Positions 1 to 5,160 of a stretch of 5,160 nt of DNA are shown piece by piece. A program made the translations under genes and the position numbers. The DNA is taken from positions 1 to 5,160 of the forward strand of contig JAESUF010000153.1 in assembly GCA_016763215.1 (NCBI GenBank). The letters run 5' to 3'. The DNA is from Flavobacteriaceae bacterium (GTDB taxonomy: Bacteria > Bacteroidota > Bacteroidia > Flavobacteriales > Flavobacteriaceae). Position 1 is the first letter of the stretch. Each line of letters opens with the position of its first letter. The notes under the pieces were generated by a model. The model saw nothing but the letters and a program-made list of their open reading frames with translations, did no database searches and was not told where the DNA came from.

Positions 1-746
1 ACAGTTGGTATGATAGCAAATTTTCCAACTAAATTTTTATATCTTGTGTCTTTTGGATTTACAGCAATAGCCGTATCTCCTAGCATAGTTTCGGGTCTTG
101 TGGTTGCAATTGTTAAAGTATCGTTGCTTCCTTCTATTTTATAAGACAAGTAATAAAGATTCCCTTGTTTTTCTTCATAATTCACCTCTTCGTCAGACAA
201 GGTGGTTTTTGCTTCGGGATCCCAATTTACCATTCGGTACCCACGATAAATCAACCCTTTGTTGTATAAATCGACAAATACTTTGATAACCGCTTCAGAC
301 ATGTCTGGATCCATGGTAAACTTGGTACGTTCCCAATCACAAGAAGCACCTAATTTTTTTAGCTGCTCAAGAATAATCCCTCCATATTCATTTTTCCAAT
401 CCCACGCATGTTTTAAGAATTCCTCACGGGTTAAATCCGCTTTGTTAATTCCTTGCTCTTTTAACTTCGCAACTACTTTTGCTTCGGTAGCAATAGAGGC
501 ATGGTCCATTCCTGGAACCCAACAAGCATTCTTTCCTAACAGACGCGCACGCCTTACTAAAACATCTTGAATGGTATTGTTCAACATATGCCCCATATGC
601 AAAATTCCGGTCACGTTTGGTGGTGGAATTACTATTGTATACGGCTCTCTATCATCTACTTCAGAATGAAAATAATTATGCTTCATCCAGTAGTCATACC
701 ACTTGTCTTCAACTAACGTTGCATCATATTTTGATAGAATACTCAT
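1..746 (-). CDS. valS: Valyl-tRNA synthetase (ValRS), N-terminal part, cut by the window edge
   Basis: This cytoplasmic class I aminoacyl-tRNA synthetase joins valine to tRNA-Val using ATP. The minus-strand frame is open from ATG (746-744) to the left edge, giving 248 codons of a protein that is usually about 870-950 residues. The HIGH signature appears as HMGH at residues 50-53, within [21 protein letters not shown] lies at 79-84, and CDWER/FTMD at about 136-146. NWDP...LSDEEV lies at 174-188. The start of the CP1 editing domain, which removes mischarged threonine, is marked by [10 protein letters not shown] at 215-224. The KMSKS loop, anticodon-binding domain and C-terminal coiled coil would lie beyond the edge. 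The ATG start puts the usual short N-terminal YD..VEDKWY stretch in place, and no Shine-Dalgarno is obvious before it. The gene is divergent from the DUF1573 gene. The identification is secure; whether the rest of the gene is intact cannot be seen. Confidence 0.97.
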   Translation of the reverse strand, partial: MSILSKYDATLVEDKWYDYWMKHNYFHSEVDDREPYTIVIPPPNVTGILHMGHMLNNTIQDVLVRRARLLGKNACWVPGMDHASIATEAKVVAKLKEQGINKADLTREEFLKHAWDWKNEYGGIILEQLKKLGASCDWERTKFTMDPDMSEAVIKVFVDLYNKGLIYRGYRMVNWDPEAKTTLSDEEVNYEEKQGNLYYLSYKIEGSNDTLTIATTRPETMLGDTAIAVNPKDTRYKNLVGKFAIIPT

Positions 747-777
747 AAATTTGGAATACTTTTTGTGTATAAGCTTA

Positions 778-785
778 CAAAAGTA
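778..785 (-). promoter_or_regulatory. Candidate -7 promoter element for valS
   Basis: Read on the minus strand this is TACTTTTG, an exact match to the Bacteroidota -7 consensus TAnnTTTG. It lies 31 bases upstream of the valS ATG, so a leader of roughly 25 nt would be expected. No clear TTG -33 element is visible at the usual 19-21 base spacing, so the call rests on the -7 match and its position. Confidence 0.42.
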
Positions 786-847
786 CAATTATCTAAAAGA
801 TTTGAAAACTTGTACCCCCTTTTTTAAAGGGATTTATTTGTACTTTT
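779..847. repeat. 10-base inverted repeat in the valS/DUF1573 divergent spacer
   Basis: AAAAGTACAA at 779-788 is the exact reverse complement of TTGTACTTTT at 838-847, with 49 bases between the arms. Each arm overlaps the candidate -7 region of the gene it faces, so both divergent promoters carry the same TTGTACTTTT core. A third, partial copy, TTGTAC, lies at 810-815 and could also pair with GTACAA at 783-788. The repeat may simply reflect similar promoter cores, or may be a shared regulator site. Confidence 0.5.
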
Positions 848-848
848 A
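810..848 (+). promoter_or_regulatory. Candidate promoter for the DUF1573 gene
   Basis: Two near-matches to the Bacteroidota -7 box TAnnTTTG lie side by side. TTTATTTG at 833-840 (7 of 8) has TTG at 810-812 about 20 bases upstream, the expected -33 spacing. TACTTTTA at 841-848 (7 of 8) has no suitable -33. The first fits better because it would leave a leader of about 18 nt that includes the ribosome binding site. Neither is an exact match. Confidence 0.32.
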
Positions 849-852
849 CAAA

Positions 853-857
853 AAGGA
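853..857 (+). promoter_or_regulatory. Shine-Dalgarno-like site that supports the start at 865
   Basis: AAGGA ends 7 bases before the ATG at 865. This supports that ATG over the upstream in-frame start at 703, which would place 54 extra residues across the divergent promoters and the valS start. A purine-rich site this clear is uncommon in the rest of the window. Confidence 0.55.
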
Positions 858-864
858 AAACCGT

Positions 865-1278
865 ATGAGAACTCTACTTACTTTTATCATCGTTGTATTT
901 ATGAGCGCATCTTCTTTTGGGCAAGATGGTGCTGACTTTACATTTAAAGCTGAAACCATAAATTATGGGAAAATTGCTTTAAAATCAAACGGTGTTAGAG
1001 TTTTTGAGTTCACCAATACAGGTAACGCTCCATTAATTATTACCAAAATTATCTCTTCTTGTGGTTGTACAGTTCCTAAGAAGCCCGAAGAGCCTATTAT
1101 GCCTGGTGAAAAAGGAAAAATAGAGGTTAAGTATGATACTTCTAGAGTTGGTGGTTTTTCAAAAGCAATTACTATTTACTCGAATGCAAAGAGTGGTCGT
1201 AAAGTTCTTAAGATAAAAGGGTATGAACAAAAGGTACTCGCTCCAGAAAAAAAGAAAAGTCTTTTATCAGATAGTTAG
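865..1278 (+). CDS. Exported DUF1573-family protein
   Basis: This is a 137-residue protein of the DUF1573 family (PF07610), common in Bacteroidota and of unknown biochemical role. Residues 1 to about 20 form a signal peptide: MR, then a hydrophobic stretch (LLTFIIVVFMSASSF) and GQ near the cleavage point. The mature protein is therefore probably periplasmic or surface-exposed. The rest is one Ig-like beta-sandwich domain at about residues 24-119. It shows the family pattern NYGKIALKSNGVRVFEFTNT, then GNAPLIITKI, then SSCGCTVP with the conserved CGC cysteines at 66 and 68. PGEKGKIEVKYD and a closing KVLKIKG strand follow. The tail (EKKKSLLSDS) is basic, then polar. The start is set by the signal peptide and the AAGGA site. 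The gene is divergent from valS and converges on the protease gene, overlapping it by 4 bases. The family is sure; the function is unknown. Confidence 0.93.
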   Translation: MRTLLTFIIVVFMSASSFGQDGADFTFKAETINYGKIALKSNGVRVFEFTNTGNAPLIITKIISSCGCTVPKKPEEPIMPGEKGKIEVKYDTSRVGGFSKAITIYSNAKSGRKVLKIKGYEQKVLAPEKKKSLLSDS

Positions 1279-1290
1279 ATCTTCTTTTTT
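1248..1290. terminator. Possible bidirectional AT-only terminator over the convergent stop codons
   Basis: AAAAAAGAA at 1248-1256 and TTCTTTTTT at 1282-1290 are exact reverse complements with a 25-base loop holding both stop codons. Read from either strand, the transcript would end in a U-rich 3' arm. The stem has a single G-C pair and would be weak, so this is only a suggestion. There is no room for a conventional terminator between the genes. The A-run arms fall within the lysine codons at the C-termini of both proteins. Confidence 0.22.
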
Positions 1291-2624
1291 AATCGGAATT
1301 TTATACTATAACGATTTCCTTTTCTTTCCACTACTATGGTGATTTTCTTATTATGAGAATCTTGAAACACGTTATTAATATCGCTTAGTTTCAGTGTGTG
1401 AGCAGGTTTTCCGTTGAGACTTAAAATAACATCGCCAGGTTTTACACCTTTCAGATAAGCAGGAGAACCTTTTACTACGGCATTCACAACATAAGAGGGT
1501 CTAAACTTAAATCGATAACTTGTTAAAATACTAATACTATTATCGGCAGCCGTTGCATTCCGTGTATCATACCCTCCAACTGTTTTGGAATAGTCTTTAA
1601 CTTTTACCAATCTTTTCCCGTTGTGTATGACATCAATACCACTCATATTATAATTAAATCCGCCTTTTAAAGATTTAGATTTCTTAAAAACAACTTTTCT
1701 ATTCTTATAATCAAACCAAATTTTGAATCGCTTCAAAATATTACCTCCAATACTTCCATTTCTATCTTTTATTTTTCTAGCAATACTTGTAGATACTGAG
1801 TCGAGAAAAGAAATTGTAGGATTCATAATTTCAAATTCCCCTAATTTCAATTTAGGAATTCGGCTTCTATTCCCATAGATGGTACCACTCAATCCTTCCC
1901 CTAAAATATCTCTAAAGTATCGTTTAGGGGTTACAATGTTTTCTTTTGTGTATTCAAACAACCAAGCTGCATCACTCCCTCCAGAATCAATCAACATTTT
2001 AATATCAGTCATTTTATTTCCAACAGTATCTAATTGTGCTTGAAGGTTTATATAGGGTTTGTTATTTATCAATTCTATAGGAAGCACTAAGCATTTCTTA
2101 CAAAATTCTAAGCCTGTAACTAGTCGATTATAGAAGGTGATTATTTTATGGTTGTAATCAATTTTTACAATCAAGTCTTTTAAAAGACGGTAGCCTATAA
2201 TTCCATTAATGGTGATTCCCATTTTTGCAGAGAGATCAAACTTATCTTTTATTAACACATAAATTGTCTCATTCTTACTAACAATATCTTTGATTTTAAA
2301 CGTATTTCCTCTTGAAAGCAATGATGCTACTGGCGCCCCTTCCCCCAAACCTAAAAGACTTGCTTCTTCTACATTTTGTAAGCTTAAACTATCTTTTGAT
2401 GAAAGATTAAATAGTATCGTTTTACTAACACCTGTATCAAGTATAAACGACAATTCTTTTCCATTAATAGTTAAAGGAATCACAATCAAATTGTTGATTA
2501 ATTTAAATTTAACCTTCGTCTTCTTCGATTTCGCATTTAAAAAACGGAATCCGCTTTGCCCATGGGTTGGCAAAGAAAAAAGAAGCGCAATGAAGAGCAC
2601 GAATACAAGTGTACGTTTATTCAA
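1275..2624 (-). CDS. Exported retropepsin-like aspartyl protease with C-terminal PDZ domain
   Basis: This 449-residue protein has a signal peptide at residues 1 to about 23: NKR, a hydrophobic core (TLVFVLFIALLFSL), then THGQ. Two retropepsin-like lobes follow. Lobe 1 has the catalytic motif ILDTGVSKT (DTG at 63-65) and the closing motif GIIGYRLLKD (141-150). Lobe 2 has LIDSGGSDA (DSG at 213-215) and SIGGNILKRF (291-300). Each lobe ends in an IDY or FDY strand. A PDZ domain spans about 375-447, with GSPAYLKGVKPGDVILSLNG at 386-405. Both aspartates are present, so an active two-lobed peptidase is likely; its substrate is unknown. It probably acts in the periplasm, possibly with the PDZ domain binding C-termini. 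A CxxC (FCKKC, 174-178) is present. The start is TTG at 2624-2622: an in-frame TGA lies two codons upstream, and no ATG occurs before residue 135. No Shine-Dalgarno is seen. Confidence 0.88.
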   Translation of the reverse strand: MNKRTLVFVLFIALLFSLPTHGQSGFRFLNAKSKKTKVKFKLINNLIVIPLTINGKELSFILDTGVSKTILFNLSSKDSLSLQNVEEASLLGLGEGAPVASLLSRGNTFKIKDIVSKNETIYVLIKDKFDLSAKMGITINGIIGYRLLKDLIVKIDYNHKIITFYNRLVTGLEFCKKCLVLPIELINNKPYINLQAQLDTVGNKMTDIKMLIDSGGSDAAWLFEYTKENIVTPKRYFRDILGEGLSGTIYGNRSRIPKLKLGEFEIMNPTISFLDSVSTSIARKIKDRNGSIGGNILKRFKIWFDYKNRKVVFKKSKSLKGGFNYNMSGIDVIHNGKRLVKVKDYSKTVGGYDTRNATAADNSISILTSYRFKFRPSYVVNAVVKGSPAYLKGVKPGDVILSLNGKPAHTLKLSDINNVFQDSHNKKITIVVERKGNRYSIKFRLKKKI

Positions 2625-2642
2625 TAGTCAAAAGATTTAACT

Positions 2643-2650
2643 TAAATATA
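2643..2650 (-). promoter_or_regulatory. Weak candidate -7 element for the protease gene
   Basis: On the minus strand this reads TATATTTA, 7 of 8 against TAnnTTTG, 18 bases upstream of the TTG start. The implied leader is only about 10-12 nt, and no TTG -33 element is visible. The region is so AT-rich that such matches arise easily by chance. Confidence 0.18.
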
Positions 2651-2660
2651 ATAAAATTAG

Positions 2661-2690
2661 AAGTTTTAGAGTTATTTTTTAGTAAAACTT
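2661..2690. repeat. 8-base inverted repeat in the protease/aminotransferase spacer
   Basis: AAGTTTTA at 2661-2668 and TAAAACTT at 2683-2690 are exact reverse complements around a 14-base loop. The repeat lies about 37 bases upstream of the protease start and 86 upstream of the aminotransferase start. It could be an operator or a weak hairpin, but the low complexity of the region makes chance plausible. The rest of the 151-base spacer (2625-2775) holds only the promoter and palindrome described separately. Confidence 0.35.
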
Positions 2691-2731
2691 TAACCTTTAA
2701 AACTCCATAAAATCCTGAACGGAATCTGAAA

Positions 2732-2740
2732 TATATTTTG
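2732..2740 (+). promoter_or_regulatory. Candidate -7 region for the aminotransferase-murB operon
   Basis: TATATTTTG is the TAnnTTTG consensus with one extra T; read strictly, TATATTTT matches 7 of 8. It lies 35 bases before the ATG at 2776. No convincing -33 TTG is seen. CAAATTTG at 2741-2748 is an alternative 7-of-8 match. As no promoter is visible before murB, one of these probably serves both genes. Confidence 0.35.
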
Positions 2741-2751
2741 CAAATTTGCAA
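2738..2751. repeat. Perfect 14-base palindrome at the aminotransferase promoter
   Basis: TTGCAAATTTGCAA equals its own reverse complement with no spacer. It starts inside the candidate -7 region and covers the expected transcription start, 24 bases before the ATG at 2776. A dimeric repressor bound there would block initiation. No regulator gene is present in the window to match it. Confidence 0.55.
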
Positions 2752-2775
2752 TGTAACAAACAATCAATTGTAAGA

Positions 2776-3966
2776 ATGCCACAAATATCAAGAAAGGGTA
2801 CTTCAATGCCTGAGTCTCCTATACGAAAATTAGTTCCTTATGCAGAAACTGCTAAGAAAAACGGAACAAAGGTATATCACTTAAACATTGGTCAACCAGA
2901 CATAAAAACACCACAGGTTGCCTTAGATGCTGTTAAGAATAATACCATTGAAGTTCTTTCGTATGCACGATCTGAAGGTTCTGAAGAATACAGAACTAAA
3001 TTAGCAAGCTACTATCTGAAAAAGGATATCCATGTAAGCGCAGATAACATTATTGCAACTACTGGAGGTTCTGAAGCACTGCTTTTTACCATTGGAAGTA
3101 TTACAGATCCAGGAGATGAAATTATCATTCCTGAGCCATTTTATGCAAATTACAATGGCTTCTCTACGGCTTCTGGAATCAATATTGTTCCTGTAATTTC
3201 AAAAATTGATGATAATTTTGCCTTGCCAAAAATTGAAGACTTCGAAAAATTAATTACGCCGAAGACCAAAGCCATTCTTATTTGTAATCCTGGAAATCCA
3301 ACTGGGTATTTGTACAGCAAAGAGGAAATTCAAAAATTGAAACAGCTCGTTTTAAAGCACGATTTGTTTTTAATTGCCGATGAAGTATATCGAGAATTTG
3401 CCTACGATGGAAATACGCATCATTCTGTAATGTCTGAAGAAGGACTAGATGAGCATGCAATTATGATTGATTCAGTATCGAAGCGTTATAGTATGTGTGG
3501 AGCTAGAATTGGATGTATTGTTTCAAAAAACAAGAACTTTATTCATACTGCTATTAAATTTGCACAAGCACGTTTAAGTCCACCTACCTATGCATTAATT
3601 GCAAGTGAGGCCGCATTAGAAACTCCGCAAAGTTATTTTGACGATGTGATTGAAGAGTATGTAGAACGAAGAGACACGTTGATTTCTGAATTACAGAAAA
3701 TAGAAGGCGTAAAAGTAGCAAATCCTAAAGGCGCTTTTTATTGTGTTGTTGAATTGCCTGTTGCTGATACTGATGATTTTGCCCAATGGATGTTGGAAAA
3801 ATTCAATCACAACAATGAAACTGTTATGGTAGCACCTGCCAGTGGTTTTTACTCTTCTGAAGGAGAAGGGAAAAATCAGGTACGAATTGCCTATGTTTTA
3901 AATAAAAAAGAATTAACTCGTTGTGTAGAAATCTTAAAATTTGCATTAAAAAAATACAACGCTTAA
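2776..3966 (+). CDS. PLP-dependent class I/II aminotransferase (aspartate/aromatic type)
   Basis: This is a 396-residue cytoplasmic fold-type I aminotransferase (COG0436 group), close to the usual family length of about 390-400. It transfers an amino group between an amino acid and a 2-oxo acid. Visible motifs are LNIGQPD (36-42, substrate region), TTGGSEALL (95-103, PLP phosphate contact) and NPGNPTG (171-177). ADEVYREF (201-208) carries the cofactor-contacting Asp202 and Tyr205. SVSKRYSMCGARIG (233-246) carries the Schiff-base Lys236, and Arg370 in NQVRIAY binds the substrate carboxylate. All key residues are present. The ATG at 2776 is chosen because SRKG.SMPESPIRKL is the normal N-terminus of these proteins. 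A TTG at 2746 would add 10 unmatched residues and lie inside the promoter palindrome. Substrate (Asp, Tyr, Phe or another) cannot be told, so no symbol is given. It is followed at zero spacing by murB. Confidence 0.93.
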   Translation: MPQISRKGTSMPESPIRKLVPYAETAKKNGTKVYHLNIGQPDIKTPQVALDAVKNNTIEVLSYARSEGSEEYRTKLASYYLKKDIHVSADNIIATTGGSEALLFTIGSITDPGDEIIIPEPFYANYNGFSTASGINIVPVISKIDDNFALPKIEDFEKLITPKTKAILICNPGNPTGYLYSKEEIQKLKQLVLKHDLFLIADEVYREFAYDGNTHHSVMSEEGLDEHAIMIDSVSKRYSMCGARIGCIVSKNKNFIHTAIKFAQARLSPPTYALIASEAALETPQSYFDDVIEEYVERRDTLISELQKIEGVKVANPKGAFYCVVELPVADTDDFAQWMLEKFNHNNETVMVAPASGFYSSEGEGKNQVRIAYVLNKKELTRCVEILKFALKKYNA

Positions 3967-4974
3967 TTGACTATTCAACAAAACATATCGCTAAAAAATT
4001 ACAATACATTTGGTATTGATGTCAATGCCAAGCGTATTGTTTCAGTAACGAGTTTTTATGACTTGCAAGAAGTATTAAAAACAGAGAAAGATGTTTTTTT
4101 ACTGAGTGGTGGTAGTAATATGTTACTAACCAAGGATATTGATCAATTGGTACTTCATATCGATCTTAAAGGAATTTCTATAGACCGTGAAGATGAAAAT
4201 AACGTATACATTACTGTTAATGCAGGTGAAGACTGGCATGAATTTGTTTTGTGGTGTATTTCTCAAAATTACGGGGGAATTGAGAACCTTTCTTTAATCC
4301 CTGGAAATGTTGGCACCTGCCCTATTCAAAATATTGGTGCTTACGGTGTTGAAGTTAAGAATGTCATCACAAAAGTTGACGGTTTGGAAATTGCTTCTTC
4401 TAAAAGACTCGAATTTTCGAATAGTGAGTGTCAGTTTGGATACCGTAATTCGATTTTTAAAAATGAATTGAAAGGAAAGGTGGTCTTAACTTCTGTAAGT
4501 TTTTGTTTAACAAAGAGAAATCATGTTTTAAATATAAACTATGGTGCTATTCAAACGGAACTAGATCAGCAAAACTGTACAGATCCAAGCATCAAAGATG
4601 TTTCTGATGCAGTTATTTCGATTAGAAAATCAAAATTACCCGATCCAAAACAGATTGGTAATGGTGGTAGTTTTTTTAAGAATCCTGTGATTTCTATGCC
4701 TCTTTTTCAAAAACTACAAGCAACTTATCCAGAGATTCCAAACTATCCTGTTTCTGAAACCATGGTAAAAGTACCAGCTGGATGGTTAATTGAAAAGACA
4801 GGATTAAAAGGGAAGCGATTTGGCGATACTGGGGTTCATGAAAAACAAGCTTTGGTTCTTGTTAATTATGGAACTGCTACAGGAAAAGAAGTACATGCCT
4901 TAGCAAAAAAAGTACAACAAACAATCTTAGAAACTTTTAACATTCAATTAGAAATTGAAGTGAATGTCATTTAA
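3967..4974 (+). CDS. murB: UDP-N-acetylenolpyruvoylglucosamine reductase (MurB, type I)
   Basis: MurB is a cytoplasmic FAD enzyme that reduces UDP-GlcNAc-enolpyruvate to UDP-MurNAc with NADPH, the second committed step of peptidoglycan precursor synthesis. The 335 residues match the E. coli-type (type I) length. Seen in order: SLKNYNTFGID (8-18), LSGGSNMLL (46-54, FAD site), IPGNVGTCPIQNIGAYGVE (111-129), FGYRNSIFK (158-165) with catalytic Arg160, GNGGSFFKNP (231-240) with proton donor Ser235, PAGWLIEKTGLKG (270-282), HEKQALVLVN (291-300) and Glu331 in LEIEV. All three catalytic residues are present. The start is TTG at 3967, directly after the aminotransferase TAA and in the same frame. No other start precedes the conserved N-terminus; the next ATG is residue 52. 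With no Shine-Dalgarno visible, translation probably depends on ribosomes finishing the upstream gene. Thr117-Cys118 is a small departure from the Ala or Ser often seen there. Confidence 0.96.
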   Translation: MTIQQNISLKNYNTFGIDVNAKRIVSVTSFYDLQEVLKTEKDVFLLSGGSNMLLTKDIDQLVLHIDLKGISIDREDENNVYITVNAGEDWHEFVLWCISQNYGGIENLSLIPGNVGTCPIQNIGAYGVEVKNVITKVDGLEIASSKRLEFSNSECQFGYRNSIFKNELKGKVVLTSVSFCLTKRNHVLNINYGAIQTELDQQNCTDPSIKDVSDAVISIRKSKLPDPKQIGNGGSFFKNPVISMPLFQKLQATYPEIPNYPVSETMVKVPAGWLIEKTGLKGKRFGDTGVHEKQALVLVNYGTATGKEVHALAKKVQQTILETFNIQLEIEVNVI

Positions 4975-5016
4975 TAGATGCTAAAATAAGCTCAAATCGC
5001 AGAAAAATTTTCTATC

Positions 5017-5159
5017 CTAAATAGCCATAAATAGCTTGGATTGTTGACTTTCCACATTATTTAAATGCAATTTAATTGCATACTCTACAAATTCTTTAAG
5101 CTCATTTCCTGAAATAAAGATTCTACTGTTATACCGAACTCCTTTTTATCCTTTGTGAA
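5017..5159 (-). pseudogene. Possible degraded or frameshifted 3' end of a gene entering from the right
   Basis: Two minus-strand frames read like protein but neither makes a gene here. The first runs in from the right edge (5159) and stops at TAG 5087-5085, giving FTKDKKEFGITVESLFQEM and five more residues. The second is open from 5145 to TAG at 5019-5017 (42 codons) and includes RIFISGNELKEFVEY and VESQQSKLFMAI, but it has no start codon near its beginning. Joining them by one frameshift near 5133 would give a single tail. Either the first frame is the true C-terminus of an intact gene, or the gene is frameshifted. I do not recognise the protein, and both readings may be chance in AT-rich DNA. 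Confidence 0.22.
5065..5081. repeat. 17-base hyphenated palindrome downstream of murB
   Basis: ATGCAATT-T-AATTGCAT has 8-base arms around one central base. It lies about 90 bases past the murB stop. As RNA it could fold into a 7-base-pair stem with a 3-base loop, but no U-tract follows on the plus strand and the stem is AT-rich, so it is a poor terminator. It could be a binding site or chance. No convincing terminator for murB is visible in 4975-5160. Confidence 0.4.
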
Positions 5160-5160
5160 A

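Noticed and set aside
98..570. Plus-strand open frames at 98-286 and 259-570
   Set aside because: They lie antisense within valS, whose minus-strand frame is strongly conserved, and their translations resemble no protein I recognise.
703..864. Upstream start (703) giving the DUF1573 protein 54 extra N-terminal residues
   Set aside because: It would overlap the valS start and both candidate promoters and bury the signal peptide inside the protein. ATG 865 has a good ribosome binding site and a normal signal peptide.
2290..2640. Plus-strand open frame of 116 codons
   Set aside because: It is antisense to the protease signal peptide and first lobe, where the minus-strand frame has clear motifs.
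2746..2775. TTG start at 2746 for the aminotransferase
   Set aside because: It falls inside the promoter palindrome and adds residues not expected in the family; ATG 2776 gives the normal N-terminus.
3278..3460. Minus-strand open frame of 60 codons
   Set aside because: It is a shadow of the aminotransferase, covering the region that codes for its NPGNPTG and ADEVYREF motifs.
4998..5015. AGAAAA/TTTTCT inverted repeat as a murB terminator
   Set aside because: The 6-base AT-rich arms with a single central base cannot form a stable hairpin, and no U-tract follows.
5018..5035. Direct repeat TAAATAGC twice with a period of 10
   Set aside because: Only two short AT-rich copies are present, which is readily explained by chance.
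1..5160. Search for a defence system, CRISPR array, insertion sequence or tRNA
   Set aside because: No repeat-spacer pattern, transposase, terminal repeats or cloverleaf-like sequence was seen; the genes are housekeeping or widespread Bacteroidota families.

Overview
The window looks like ordinary chromosomal housekeeping DNA from a member of the Bacteroidota, most likely a flavobacterium. The sequence is AT-rich, and the ValRS, DUF1573, aminotransferase and MurB proteins all read like the flavobacterial versions of their families. Ribosome binding sites are mostly weak or absent, and the candidate promoters resemble the Bacteroidota -7 box (TAnnTTTG). The genus cannot be named from this window.

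Layout from left to right. The first 746 bases are the 5' part of valS (valyl-tRNA synthetase) on the minus strand, running off the left edge. A 118-base divergent spacer separates it from a small plus-strand gene (865-1278) for an exported DUF1573 protein. That gene converges on, and overlaps by 4 bases, a minus-strand gene (1275-2624) for an exported two-lobed retropepsin-like aspartyl protease with a C-terminal PDZ domain. A second divergent spacer (2625-2775) holds short inverted repeats. It leads into a plus-strand pair: a class I/II PLP-dependent aminotransferase (2776-3966) and murB (3967-4974), which abut in the same reading frame with only the TAA stop between them. The last 186 bases hold no intact gene, only possible coding remnants on the minus strand and a short palindrome.

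The genes do not form one pathway. valS serves translation and murB serves peptidoglycan precursor synthesis in the cytoplasm. The aminotransferase acts in amino-acid metabolism and is probably co-transcribed with murB. The DUF1573 protein and the PDZ protease both carry signal peptides and act outside the cytoplasm; nothing here shows that they work together.

I found no mobile element, CRISPR array, RNA gene or clearly new system. The points most worth a second look are the in-frame TAA/TTG junction between the aminotransferase and murB, the perfect 14-base palindrome at the aminotransferase promoter, the 10-base motif shared in inverted orientation by the valS/DUF1573 divergent promoters, and the overlapping convergent stop codons.
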